This document shows positions 35,393 through 44,184 of a stretch of 64,000 nt of DNA, piece after piece. Location of the stretch: contig JAQGOE010000129.1 of assembly GCA_028293725.1 (NCBI GenBank), forward strand, positions 7,824-71,823, in the 5' to 3' direction. How positions within the stretch are numbered: position 1 is the first letter of the stretch; the number at the start of each line of letters is the position of its first letter. Origin of the DNA: Gammaproteobacteria bacterium. GTDB lineage: Bacteria > Pseudomonadota > Gammaproteobacteria > Steroidobacterales > Steroidobacteraceae. A program made the translations under genes and the position numbers. Below the pieces are notes generated by a model, which was not told where the DNA came from, did not search any database, and worked only from the letters and a program-made list of their open reading frames with translations.

Positions 35393-36781
35393 TCAGCTTC
35401 GTCTGTTGTTTTTGCCGCGGCGGCTCGGCTTCGGGTGGCGGTGCGTCTCGACGCGCCGCTCGCGTAGAAAAGGATTCTTGTCGGTACGGTACTCGACCAC
35501 TACGGGCGAGGCGAATAAGTCATACTTCTTCCGGTACACGTTCGCCAGGTAACGTGTGTAGGCGTCCGGCACCGAGGCTGTCTGATTGCCGTGAATCACG
35601 ATGCGAGGCGGATTTCTGCCGCCCTGGTGCGCGTAGCGAAGCTTGATACGGCGACCGTGGACGAGCGGCGGCTGGTGGACGGTCAGCGCCTCCTCCAGCG
35701 TACGCGTGAGCTCGCGTGTTGGCATTTCGCGCATCGCCGCCTCATAAGCTCGGACGACCGATTGCACGACTTCGCCCACGCCCGTGCCATGCCGAGCGGA
35801 AATGAAATGGAGCGGCGCGAACGGCACGAAATCGAGCTTCAGAGCCAACTGGCGGTGGATGGTCTCCCGCTGATCGTGCGGAATGCCGTCCCACTTGTTG
35901 ATCGCTATGATGAGCGCGCGGCCGCGCTGGAGCGCGATACCCAACACGCTGGCATCCTGCTCGGCGATGTTGTCGTGGGCGTCGAGCACCATGATGACGA
36001 CATGAGCCTCGTCGATCGCCTGCAATGTTTTGGCGACGCTGGCACGCTCGATGACACCGTCGACTTTCGCGCGGCGACGTACACCCGCGGTATCGATGAG
36101 CACGAAGTCACGGCCGTCGCGATGGAACGGCACGAGAATGCTGTCGCGCGTCGTCCCGGGCACTTCGCTCGCAATGACTCGCTCCTGCCCGAGCAGGCGA
36201 TTGACGAGTGTCGACTTACCCACGTTGGGACGGCCGATGATGGCGATGCGGATGGCGCCTTCGCTGGGATCTTCCGGTGCCGCGGACTCCGGCTCGAGAC
36301 CGGCGAGCACCTGGTCCATCAACTCTTCGCAGCCTTGCCCGTGCGCCGCGGAGATCAACACCGGCTCGCCCAGACCCAGGGAATGGAAATCACCGGCTAC
36401 GAAGTCGAGGTCGAGACCCTCGCCCTTGTTGAGGGCCAGCGTCACCGGTTTGCCCGAGCGCCGCAACTCACGCAGGACGTAATGATCCGCGGTCGTCAGC
36501 CCCTCGCGCACATCCGCGAGGAAAACCAGGCGATCGGCTTCCTGTACCGCCTGCTCGGTCTGCTCGCGCATCTGGCTCTCGATGCCGGTGGGATTCTCAA
36601 CGAGACCTCCCGTATCGATGACGACGTAGGGCATCGGGCCGACGCGACCAAAGCCGTATTGCCGGTCACGAGTCAGCCCGGGGATGTCGGCGACGATAGC
36701 GTCGCGGGTACCCGTCAGAACATTGAATAGAGTCGACTTTCCGACGTTGGGTCGGCCGACCAGGGCGATGACGGGCAGCAT
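35393..36781 (-). CDS. der: Ribosome biogenesis GTPase Der (EngA)
   Basis: 462 residues with two GTPase domains in tandem and a C-terminal KH-like domain, the unique Der layout. The G1 motif GRPNVGKST appears at about 9 and 183; G3 motifs are DTGG and DTAG; G4 motifs are LNKG and INKWD. It is essential for 50S assembly in other bacteria. The tail is basic (SRRGKNNRRS). Gene order bamB-der is conserved in gammaproteobacteria. A 53 bp gap separates it from the accessory kinase gene. Confidence 0.97.
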   Translation of the reverse strand: MLPVIALVGRPNVGKSTLFNVLTGTRDAIVADIPGLTRDRQYGFGRVGPMPYVVIDTGGLVENPTGIESQMREQTEQAVQEADRLVFLADVREGLTTADHYVLRELRRSGKPVTLALNKGEGLDLDFVAGDFHSLGLGEPVLISAAHGQGCEELMDQVLAGLEPESAAPEDPSEGAIRIAIIGRPNVGKSTLVNRLLGQERVIASEVPGTTRDSILVPFHRDGRDFVLIDTAGVRRRAKVDGVIERASVAKTLQAIDEAHVVIMVLDAHDNIAEQDASVLGIALQRGRALIIAINKWDGIPHDQRETIHRQLALKLDFVPFAPLHFISARHGTGVGEVVQSVVRAYEAAMREMPTRELTRTLEEALTVHQPPLVHGRRIKLRYAHQGGRNPPRIVIHGNQTASVPDAYTRYLANVYRKKYDLFASPVVVEYRTDKNPFLRERRVETHRHPKPSRRGKNNRRS

Positions 36782-36828
36782 AGGTGCACTGTAGGTCGGA
36801 CCGGCTCCCGACTGTTGGACTTTTTCTC

Positions 36829-38163
36829 TTATTGCGGCGGAGGCGTAACGGTTGGCGGCGCCGCAGGTTCCGGCGTAGGTGCCGCTGGTGCGGGGGTCGG
36901 CGCCGGGGGCTCCGCTGCAGGGGTCGGGGCCGGAGCCGGTGCGGTCGTAGTTGGGGTCGCTCCAGCCGGCGCGGCTTCTGTCGGAACCGTGCGAGAACCG
37001 GACATGGCGGACCCGATCGGCGTCGTGCGGAAAGCGCTTATGCGGCCCGCGTCGTTGATGACGACGACCATATTGCCGGAGACGACCGGCGGGTTGCTAA
37101 CCCTTACCTTACCGCTCTGCGCGCGCGCAGCGATCTCGCCCGTCGCCTTATCCAACCAGTGCACGTTGCCCTGGTAGTCGGCCGTCACTACCGCGTTGTC
37201 GGTGAGCGCCACGGCAGACAGACCGCGATGGAGCAGCGCCTTTTGGCGCCAGACCTCTGCTCCCGTACGGCGCCTCAAGGCGACGACCTCACCGGCTGCA
37301 TTCGCCATATAGAGAGCGTCGTCATCGAGCGCAATCCCGCGATAGCTCGAAGCGTCGTGCGACCACCAAACCTGGCCCGTGTCGAGCGCGAGCATGGCGA
37401 CGCGGCCCTGGAAACCTACTGTGAAGACATCCTGACCCGAGACGCGCGGTGTCGAATCGACGTCGACGAGGCGTTCCAGCTCGGTACGGCCATGCGGGGG
37501 AGCCACCGTGGCCTCCCATTGCAGCGAGCCGTCATTCATGTTTACGGCGATGACCTTGCCATTGTCGAACCCACAAAGTGTGAGTTCGCCTGCGATCACG
37601 GGTCGTGAGGTACCGCGAAGCGAGAGGCGTGGTACCTGCTGCTCCTGGGTCCACAGATCATGTCCGTCCTTCGGAGAAAGGGCGCGCAGCTTTCCATCTA
37701 CGGTGCGCACGGCGACCGCACGGTCGGAGATCGCGGGTGCCGCGAGGATCTCGCCATTCAGCCGGACCCTCCAGAGGATCTTCCCGTCCGCCGCTGTGAG
37801 TGCAATAACCTCGCCCGCGCTCGTGCCGACTACGACCAGATCGCTACTCGCCGCAGGACCGCCGGATATCGCAGCTTTTGTCTTCGTGCGCCAGACAGAG
37901 TGTCCCGACGCGAGATCGAACGCGATAACCTCACCCTTGAAGCCGGCCGCGTAGACGCGGTTGCCTTCAGCCGCGAGACCGAGCCCGAGACGCAGCACCT
38001 TGGCGCCCTTGTCGGGTACCGACGCGCTCCAGACGCGATCGACCTTCAGGGTCGCATTAACCGGCGTGAGTGCCGCCGGCGTATCGATATCTTTGTCTTT
38101 CGAGCAGGCCGCTACGAGAAGCAGCAGCCCAGCCACCGTGGTCCAGCGTCGCAGTTGTCGCAT
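36829..38163 (-). CDS. bamB: Outer membrane assembly lipoprotein BamB
   Basis: BAM-complex lipoprotein that helps BamA insert beta-barrel proteins. 444 residues; E. coli BamB has 392. The signal peptide ends in lipobox LLLVAACSKD. An eight-bladed PQQ-type propeller follows, with repeats such as YAAGFKGEVIAFDLASGHSVW and AVRTVDGKLRALSPKDGHDLW. After about residue 385 comes an extra tail of some 55 residues made almost only of P, A, T and E, not found in the E. coli protein. It starts 2 bases after the yfgM stop. Confidence 0.95.
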   Translation of the reverse strand: MRQLRRWTTVAGLLLLVAACSKDKDIDTPAALTPVNATLKVDRVWSASVPDKGAKVLRLGLGLAAEGNRVYAAGFKGEVIAFDLASGHSVWRTKTKAAISGGPAASSDLVVVGTSAGEVIALTAADGKILWRVRLNGEILAAPAISDRAVAVRTVDGKLRALSPKDGHDLWTQEQQVPRLSLRGTSRPVIAGELTLCGFDNGKVIAVNMNDGSLQWEATVAPPHGRTELERLVDVDSTPRVSGQDVFTVGFQGRVAMLALDTGQVWWSHDASSYRGIALDDDALYMANAAGEVVALRRRTGAEVWRQKALLHRGLSAVALTDNAVVTADYQGNVHWLDKATGEIAARAQSGKVRVSNPPVVSGNMVVVINDAGRISAFRTTPIGSAMSGSRTVPTEAAPAGATPTTTAPAPAPTPAAEPPAPTPAPAAPTPEPAAPPTVTPPPQ

Positions 38164-38165
38164 CG

Positions 38166-38867
38166 TTATTTTGCAGCCTGGGTCTGTGCCGTTGGGGTCG
38201 GAGCGGCAGGGGCGGATGGTGCGGCTACGGCCAGGAGATCTGCGATCTTCAGGTCGAGCAGCGATGTATCGGAGCCGCCTCCGGCGTCCTTCGTGCGGGC
38301 CGTGCGGTACTCGGTCAGCGCTGCGGCCTTGTTGCCCTTGGCAAACTCAGCGTCCCCGCGGACCTCGTGAAAGAGAGCCTCAAAAGCGCCCGGATCCACT
38401 CCGTCCAACGCGGTGAGCGCATCGTCGGGCTTCTTCTGCGCGATCAGTACTCGCGCGAGTCGCAGCCGCGCGACCAAGGCGAGCTGCTTATCCTTCGAAT
38501 GCTGGCTCACGGCCTGCAGCTCGGTGCTGGCCTTATCCAGCTCGCTGCCCTCGACGTAGACACGCGCCACGGCGAGTCTCGCCTGGTCTGCGTAGGGGGT
38601 CGACGAGAAGTCGCGCTCGAGGTCGGCCAGAAGAATCAGGGCCCCCGTTCGGTCGCCCTTACCGAGGTCCGACAGCATCTGCTCGTACTTGGCGCTCGCC
38701 TGGCCGCTCACGCTATCGACGTGAGTCTGCCACCATTGCCAGCCGGCGATGCCCAGGGCACCCAGAACGACGCCACCGATGATCCAGGCGCCGTTTTCGC
38801 GCAACCAGGCGGTAACCCGCTCCCACTGTTCTTTTTCTGACAGGTAATCTTCCAAGGCACTCCCCAT
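38166..38867 (-). CDS. yfgM: YfgM-like tetratricopeptide membrane protein
   Basis: 233 residues: short cytoplasmic N-terminus (YLSEKEQWERVTAWLRENG), one transmembrane helix (WIIGGVVLGALGIAGWQWW), then a periplasmic TPR-like domain with alanine-rich helices. In E. coli YfgM links the SecYEG translocon to periplasmic chaperones. It directly follows hisS: the hisS stop TAA is immediately followed by the ATG. Position between hisS and bamB supports the name. Confidence 0.92.
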   Translation of the reverse strand: MGSALEDYLSEKEQWERVTAWLRENGAWIIGGVVLGALGIAGWQWWQTHVDSVSGQASAKYEQMLSDLGKGDRTGALILLADLERDFSSTPYADQARLAVARVYVEGSELDKASTELQAVSQHSKDKQLALVARLRLARVLIAQKKPDDALTALDGVDPGAFEALFHEVRGDAEFAKGNKAAALTEYRTARTKDAGGGSDTSLLDLKIADLLAVAAPSAPAAPTPTAQTQAAK

Positions 38868-40148
38868 TTATTCCGTGCGGACCAAAGCCGCCGTAACGCC
38901 CGCCGCCAGTTCGGCGATCGGGCACTCGGTCTGACCTGATTCCTGCCGCAAAGGTTTCACTCCCACCACACCGCGCGCGAGTTCGTCGTCGCCGATGATG
39001 AGAGCCAGTGCGGCGCCGCTTCGATCGGCACGGCGAAATTGCGTCTTGAAATTGCCGCCGCCGAGATTCAGCTCGAACCGCAGCCGCGGCAACCCATCCC
39101 GGAGGCGTTCCACAATGGTCGGCCCGGCCGCAGCGGCGCGCGCGCCGTTAACAACGACGTATACGTCCGCGCTCGCCGGTGCGGGTACCTGCTGCGCCTG
39201 CACAAGCAGCTCGACGGCGCGCTCTACGCCCATCGCGAACCCCACGCCCGGCGTCGGTTCGCCCCCGAGCTGAGCGATGAGCCCATCGTAACGACCGCCG
39301 GAGCATACGGCATCCTGAGAGCCGAGAGCGTCGGTAATCCACTCGAAGACGGTCCGGGTGTAGTAGTCGAGACCGCGCACGAGGCGTGGGTTCACGTGAT
39401 ACGGCACGCCGATGTCGTTGAGCGTGTTGCAAAGTGTGTCGAAGTGTTCGCGCGATTCCGGGTCGAGGTGATCGGTCAGGAGCGGCGCGCCCGCGACGAT
39501 TGCCTGCATCTCCGGATTCTTGCTGTCGAGAATGCGCAGCGGGTTGCCTTCGAGACGTCGCTTGCTGTCAGCGTCGAGGCGTGCCTCGTGCCCGCGGAAA
39601 TAGGCGACGAGTTTCTCGCGATAGACGTTGCGGGACTCCGGCGTGCCCAGGGAGTTGATGTTGAGTTTGACGCGCTCGATGCCGAGCCTGCGCCACAGGC
39701 GCGCGGTCATCGCAATCAGCTCCACGTCGGCGTCCGGGCCCGTGAAGCCGATGGCCTCCACATTAACCTGATAGAACTGGCGGTAGCGGCCCTTCTGCGG
39801 CCGCTCTCGCCGGAACATCGGGCCCGTGCACCAGAGCTTGTGGCGCGCACCGCGCAACATACCGTTGGAGATCACCGCGCGCATGACGCCCGCTGTTGCT
39901 TCGGGTCGCAGAGTGAGGCTGTCTTCACCCTGGTCGGTGAAGGTGTACATTTCCTTCTCGACCACGTCGGTAAATTCGCCGATCGCGCGCTTGAAGAGCT
40001 CGGTGTGCTCGACAATCGGCACCCGTATCTCTTCGAATCCGTACTCCGTGAGCAGGTCGCGCACGGTGCGCTCGAGATGTTGCCAGGCGCCGATCTGCGC
40101 CGGCAGCACATCGTTCATTCCACGGACGGCCTGTATCTGCTCTACCAA
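38868..40148 (-). CDS. hisS: Histidyl-tRNA synthetase
   Basis: Charges tRNA-His. 426 residues from the TTG start at 40148; E. coli has 424. Motifs: IQAVRGMNDVLP, class II motif 2 MFRRERPQKGRYRQFYQ, the His-specific LVRGLDYYTRTVFEW, and GGRYDGLIAQLGG in motif 3, plus the C-terminal anticodon-binding domain. The TTG lies one base after the rodZ stop and has GGAG 7-10 bases upstream. An ATG farther upstream at 40208 would overlap rodZ by 59 bases and add an unrelated N-terminus. Unlike E. coli, no ispG lies between rodZ and hisS. Confidence 0.95.
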   Translation of the reverse strand: MVEQIQAVRGMNDVLPAQIGAWQHLERTVRDLLTEYGFEEIRVPIVEHTELFKRAIGEFTDVVEKEMYTFTDQGEDSLTLRPEATAGVMRAVISNGMLRGARHKLWCTGPMFRRERPQKGRYRQFYQVNVEAIGFTGPDADVELIAMTARLWRRLGIERVKLNINSLGTPESRNVYREKLVAYFRGHEARLDADSKRRLEGNPLRILDSKNPEMQAIVAGAPLLTDHLDPESREHFDTLCNTLNDIGVPYHVNPRLVRGLDYYTRTVFEWITDALGSQDAVCSGGRYDGLIAQLGGEPTPGVGFAMGVERAVELLVQAQQVPAPASADVYVVVNGARAAAAGPTIVERLRDGLPRLRFELNLGGGNFKTQFRRADRSGAALALIIGDDELARGVVGVKPLRQESGQTECPIAELAAGVTAALVRTE

Positions 40149-40149
40149 C

Positions 40150-41169
40150 TCAATCTCCGTCGGATGCGGGGCTCGCGGGAACGGTCCGTCCGTGCGCGTT
40201 GATGACAAACCGCGCGCTTCCGTCGGGCTGAACGGCGGCCGGTATCAGCGCCGGACGACCGTTGTACTCGACGGCAACTCCTGAGGCATTGCCGAGGATG
40301 ACACGGAGTGGGGCCGGACCCCTCACCGTGTGCGCCGAGGCCGCCGCACCCACGTCGTAAAACAAACGCTGGCCCGAGGCGTCGTAGACTTCGGCCCAGC
40401 TGTCGGATGAGAATTTCAGGGTGAGCTCGCCGTCCTTCGCGCGCCGTGCCGGTGGGGGCGCGGTGGCGTTCGAGCTGGCGTCAGCCACACCCGTTGCGGC
40501 GGCAGGTGCGGCATTTTTTGCGGCGGCAGGTGTTTTAGCGCCGCTTCCCGGCGGTGTCCCACCCTTCGCCCCCGCTCCGCCCTTCTGGCCTCGCTGCGGC
40601 GACGGCTCGGGTGTTGGCGCGGGCAGTGCCACCGGAGATTCGCTCCCGGCGCCAGTGTTAGCGGCCGTCGCAGGAGCCGTCTGACTCGCCCCGGCCCCCG
40701 GCGCGCTGTTGGATCCCGCCGTGTTACTTTCAAACCTGTTGTGAACCTGCGTGGGTCGCACCTTGTCGACTGACAGGGTGAGCACCCACCAAACCGTGCC
40801 GACGAGCGCTACGGCAACCAGGCCGATGACTGCCGGGCCCACGAGCTTGCCCGAATCGTTGCTGGGCTCCATTCTCGCGATGCGGGTCAGGTCAGGTTGC
40901 GCCGGCGCAGCGCGGGTCGCATCGGCATAGAGTTGCTGCAGCTCCGCAGCCGACTCGTCAACCAATTCCGCGTAGTGTCGCAGATGCCCGCGGGCATAGA
41001 CGGGCGCGCCGAGAGCCGCGAAGTTCTCGGCCTCGAGAGACTCGACAATCCGGGCGTCCACATGCATTCGCTCAGCGGCCTGCAGTAGGGTCAGGCCCTT
41101 CTTTTCGCGCGCCGCCCGCAGCCGCGTACCGATACCGGCGCGTATTTCGCCGCCTGCTTCCGCCACCAT
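40150..41169 (-). CDS. rodZ: Cytoskeleton protein RodZ
   Basis: 339 residues. N-terminal helix-turn-helix (GTRLRAAREKKGLTLLQAAE and VYARGHLRHYAELVD) that binds MreB in relatives; transmembrane helix (VGPAVIGLVAVALVGTVWWV) near 120; long low-complexity linker rich in A, P, G and T; C-terminal periplasmic DUF4115 domain (LTLKFSSDSWAEVYDASGQR). Links the MreB cytoskeleton to wall synthesis. It follows the pilW stop by 5 bases. The ATG at 41169 is the likely start. Confidence 0.94.
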   Translation of the reverse strand: MVAEAGGEIRAGIGTRLRAAREKKGLTLLQAAERMHVDARIVESLEAENFAALGAPVYARGHLRHYAELVDESAAELQQLYADATRAAPAQPDLTRIARMEPSNDSGKLVGPAVIGLVAVALVGTVWWVLTLSVDKVRPTQVHNRFESNTAGSNSAPGAGASQTAPATAANTGAGSESPVALPAPTPEPSPQRGQKGGAGAKGGTPPGSGAKTPAAAKNAAPAAATGVADASSNATAPPPARRAKDGELTLKFSSDSWAEVYDASGQRLFYDVGAAASAHTVRGPAPLRVILGNASGVAVEYNGRPALIPAAVQPDGSARFVINAHGRTVPASPASDGD

Positions 41170-41174
41170 GGGTA

Positions 41175-41978
41175 TCAACCCGGGTTGTGTTCGAGCTCGG
41201 CCAGCGCTTTCGCCTGGGCCGAGCTCGGGAAATCGAGGCGCAGCTTGCGCGAGTACAGCACCACCGCAACCCGGTCGCTCTGCGCCCGTGCGATACGGAC
41301 TGCGAGCAGCAGCAGGTCCGGAGTTTCCTCGAAAGCATTCAGATAAGTGTCGACCTGGACGCGCGCATCGGCCAGGTTGCCCTCGCCAAACTGCAGGTCG
41401 GCCAGCTGGTAGACGGCTTCCGAGAAGTTCGGCCGCAGCTTTAACGCCTGTTTGAAGTTCTTGGCGGCGTCGGCATTGCGCTTCGCCCTGTGCAGACACA
41501 CTCCGGCGTTCGTGTAGGCGACCCAGGGAGTACGGTAGAGGGCGTTACGCGCGACCGCCTCGAAGCGGCGCACACCGTCGTCGGCGCGCCCCAACTGGCA
41601 CAGGTAGACGGCGTAGTTGTTGGAAACGTCCGGATCGTTCGGCGCCAGGTGCAGCGCGGTCTGGTACTCGCTGTCGGCCAGTTTCGTCTCGCCCATGCGA
41701 TCGAACAGCATGGCGCGTGCGCTGTGAACCTTCGGATTATCGGGGTTTTCCTGCAACGCGCGATCCAGTTTCTCTTTCGCCAGCGGCACATCGCCCTGGC
41801 CCAGGTACGCGATACCGAGCTGCGTGTTGTAGCCGGAGGCGTCGTCCTTCTTTTGCGTCTCGCGCTTCTGGCTAGCGCAGCCGTCCAGGGCGACGGCGGC
41901 AACGACCGTAACAACCACCACCCACACGCTGTGTAGCGGCAGCGTTCCGAACAGGTAACCTGTTTTCCGTGCGCTCAT
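41175..41978 (-). CDS. pilW: Type IV pilus biogenesis lipoprotein PilW/PilF
   Basis: 267 residues, TPR-rich pilotin that in relatives helps the PilQ secretin reach the outer membrane. Signal peptide with lipobox LDGCAS. TPR units include YNTQLGIAYLGQGDVPLAKE, PDVSNNYAVYLCQLGR and AYTNAGVCLHRAKRNADAAK. Its start overlaps the rlmN stop as ATGA, and the position between rlmN and rodZ is the usual one. The presence of type IV pili elsewhere in the genome is implied but not seen here. Confidence 0.92.
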   Translation of the reverse strand: MSARKTGYLFGTLPLHSVWVVVVTVVAAVALDGCASQKRETQKKDDASGYNTQLGIAYLGQGDVPLAKEKLDRALQENPDNPKVHSARAMLFDRMGETKLADSEYQTALHLAPNDPDVSNNYAVYLCQLGRADDGVRRFEAVARNALYRTPWVAYTNAGVCLHRAKRNADAAKNFKQALKLRPNFSEAVYQLADLQFGEGNLADARVQVDTYLNAFEETPDLLLLAVRIARAQSDRVAVVLYSRKLRLDFPSSAQAKALAELEHNPG

Positions 41979-43081
41979 TGCTGGACCGCCACCCCGAATG
42001 TTTTATTGCCGAGCCGCACGGTGGTGCGGTCGATGACGCGACCTGCGAGCTGCCCGCAGGCGGCGTCGATATCGTCGCCGCGTGTGCGGCGAATCGTCGC
42101 CAGCACGCCACGTTGAATCAACTCGTCGCGAAATCTTTCGATGACCACGCGGGGCGAGCGCTTGTAGCGCGTGCCAGGAAAGGGATTGAAGGGAATCAGG
42201 TTCACCTTCGCCGGATGACCTTTCAGCAGAGCGGCGAGCGCGCGCGCCTGCGCCGGGGAGTCGTTCACGCCTTCCAGCATGACGTACTCGAAAGTCACGC
42301 TCCGGCCATTCTGCTCGTCGATGTAGTGCCAGCAGGCGTCCAAAAGCTCGCCGATCGGGTGTTTGCGGTTTATCGGCACCAGCTCGTTACGCAACTCGTC
42401 GTCCGGTGCGTGCAACGAGACGGCGAGCGCCACGTTGGTTTCTTCGGCAAGCTTGTAGATTTGTGGCACCAGGCCGGACGTCGACAGCGTCACCCGGCGC
42501 CGCGACAGGTCGAAACCATAGTCGTCCATGAGGATTCGCACTGCCGGGATCACGTTGCGGAAGTTCGCGAGCGGCTCGCCCATTCCCATGAGCACCACGT
42601 TGGTCACGATCCGGTCGCCGCCGGCCTCGAAACCCAACTCTTTCTTCGCGAGCCACACCTGGCCAACGATCTCGGCAGTCGTGAGGTTGCGGTTGAAGCC
42701 CTGTTGCGCGGTCGAGCAGAAGGAGCAGTCGAGGATGCACCCGACCTGCGATGAGATGCACAGCGTGCCCCGATCCTTCTCGGGGATGAACACCATCTCG
42801 AACGCCTGCGACGAATCGGCGCGCAACATCCACTTGCGGGTGCCGTCGGACGAGTGTTGCATCGTCACGATGTCCGGCGTGCGGACTTCCGCGACCTCGG
42901 CCAACTGCGCGCGGAAGTCCTTCGCCAGATCCGTCATGTTGGCGATCGAGCCCTCGCCACGCTTGTAGACCCAGTTCAACAACTGGCGGGCGCGGAAGGG
43001 CTTGCTGCCCAACTCCGCCACGAACTTCTCGAGCGCATCGCGAGGCAAACCCAAGAGGTTGGTTGTGGCGGGTGAGGTCAT
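41975..43081 (-). CDS. rlmN: Dual-specificity RNA methyltransferase RlmN
   Basis: Radical SAM enzyme that methylates C2 of A2503 in 23S rRNA and A37 in tRNA. 368 residues. The cluster motif is GCILDCSFCSTAQQGFNRNL (CxxxCxxC). Other marks: MGMGEPLANFRNVIPAVRIL, the SAM-binding STSGLVPQIYKLAEE, and the C-terminal catalytic Cys in DDIDAACGQLAGRV. The N-terminal helical domain includes LLNWVYKRG. Ends overlapping pilW by 4 bases. Confidence 0.97.
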   Translation of the reverse strand: MTSPATTNLLGLPRDALEKFVAELGSKPFRARQLLNWVYKRGEGSIANMTDLAKDFRAQLAEVAEVRTPDIVTMQHSSDGTRKWMLRADSSQAFEMVFIPEKDRGTLCISSQVGCILDCSFCSTAQQGFNRNLTTAEIVGQVWLAKKELGFEAGGDRIVTNVVLMGMGEPLANFRNVIPAVRILMDDYGFDLSRRRVTLSTSGLVPQIYKLAEETNVALAVSLHAPDDELRNELVPINRKHPIGELLDACWHYIDEQNGRSVTFEYVMLEGVNDSPAQARALAALLKGHPAKVNLIPFNPFPGTRYKRSPRVVIERFRDELIQRGVLATIRRTRGDDIDAACGQLAGRVIDRTTVRLGNKTFGVAVQQ

Positions 43082-43099
43082 AACGGCGCGTGCGCGGCA

Positions 43100-43528
43100 T
43101 CAGCCGCGCGAGTGCAACTCCGTCGTGCGGAAGAAATAGGCAATCTCGGTCGCGGCATTCTCGGGCGAGTCCGAGCCGTGAACGGTGTTCTGCTCGATGT
43201 TCACGGCGAGATCGGCGCGAATCGTGCCGGGAGCGGCCTTCTTCGGATCGGTGGCGCCCATGATCTCGCGGTAGCGCGCGATGGCATTCTCGCCTTCGAG
43301 CACCTGCACGACCACAGGGCCGGAAGTCATGTACTTCACGAGGTCCTTGAAGAACGGACGCTCGCGGTGCACGGCATAGAAGCCTTCGGCCTCACGCTGC
43401 GAAAGGTGCAGCATACGGGCGGCGATGATCGACAGATTCGCCTGCTCGAGCCGGCTATAGACCTGGCCGATGAGATTGCGGCTGACGCCGTCCGGCTTGA
43501 CGATGGACAGGGTGCGCTCGTGCGCCAT
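43100..43528 (-). CDS. ndk: Nucleoside diphosphate kinase
   Basis: 142 residues, the usual length. It balances nucleoside triphosphates by a phosphohistidine ping-pong reaction. Starts [20 protein letters not shown]. The catalytic His is in [20 protein letters not shown]. The start at 43528 has AAGG upstream; a longer frame to 43642 exists but the family N-terminus fits the shorter form. Next to rlmN as in E. coli. Confidence 0.97.
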   Translation of the reverse strand: MAHERTLSIVKPDGVSRNLIGQVYSRLEQANLSIIAARMLHLSQREAEGFYAVHRERPFFKDLVKYMTSGPVVVQVLEGENAIARYREIMGATDPKKAAPGTIRADLAVNIEQNTVHGSDSPENAATEIAYFFRTTELHSRG

Positions 43529-43764
43529 TTCGCTTTGACCTTTTCGAAAAAATTGAGGCAGGTTGCGGGAAAACGTGTCTGGCGCGGGCAAGCCCGGCGC
43601 CACCGGACGCGGCCGGTCGGGTTCGGCGCTGTGAGGCACCATACCCTAGCTCACCAGTTTACCCCGGAGGGAGCACCCGCGGCAATTTTGCCGAAAGCGG
43701 AAGTGCTGATTTCAAAAGGCTTTTTGTCGTACGGACAGCTGCCCGTGACCCCGGGCGGGGCCGG

Positions 43765-43776
43765 TAGGACGTCCTA
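43765..43776. repeat. Perfect 12 bp palindrome between iscA and ndk
   Basis: TAGGACGTCCTA, flanked by CCG and CGG that extend the match after one mismatch. It lies 16 bases past the iscA stop, in the 263 bp gap before ndk. It could be part of a stem-loop terminator of the isc unit or a protein-binding site. The rest of the gap shows no gene. Confidence 0.35.
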
Positions 43777-43791
43777 GCGGGGCCTGAAGCC

Positions 43792-44115
43792 TCAGACGGA
43801 GAAGCTTTCCCCGCAGCCGCACTCGCCTTTGACGTGCGGGTTACGGAAGCGAAACGCCTCGTTCAACCCCTGCTTGATGAAGTCCACGATCGTGCCGTCG
43901 AGCACACCGAGGCTTCCCGGGTCCACGAAGACCTTCACGCCCCGATCCTCGAACATCACATCTTTGGGGTCGGCCTGGTCCGCGTAGTTAATGACGTACG
44001 CGAACCCCGAGCAGCCCGTCTTACGCACGGCGAGCCGCAGACCGACACCATGCCCGCGCGTGGACAGGAACGTCTTGACGCGATTTGCAGCGGATTCAGT
44101 CAGTGAAATTGCCAT
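43792..44115 (-). CDS. iscA: Iron-sulfur cluster assembly protein IscA
   Basis: A-type carrier, 107 residues, the same length as E. coli IscA. Conserved cysteines: GCSG in [18 protein letters not shown] and the pair in [12 protein letters not shown]. Starts [17 protein letters not shown] at 44115 with GGAAAT upstream. The protein delivers clusters from the scaffold to apoproteins. It follows the cysteine desulfurase gene by 69 bp. A separate iscU gene is absent between the two, unlike E. coli iscRSUA. Confidence 0.94.
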   Translation of the reverse strand: MAISLTESAANRVKTFLSTRGHGVGLRLAVRKTGCSGFAYVINYADQADPKDVMFEDRGVKVFVDPGSLGVLDGTIVDFIKQGLNEAFRFRNPHVKGECGCGESFSV

Positions 44116-44184
44116 AATTTCCATTCTACGCGCACTGGCTCGAAGCACCCTAGTTCCGAGAGCTATGAGCTATGCATCTACGAT

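Noticed and set aside
35591..36730. Plus-strand frame opposite der
   Set aside because: Antisense of both GTPase domains; no independent start signals or family match.
39039..40202. Long plus-strand open frame opposite hisS
   Set aside because: It covers the conserved synthetase core antisense and shows no recognisable domain.
40150..41499. A longer rodZ starting inside pilW
   Set aside because: The added 110 residues are the pilW gene in another frame; RodZ homologues begin near the ATG at 41169.
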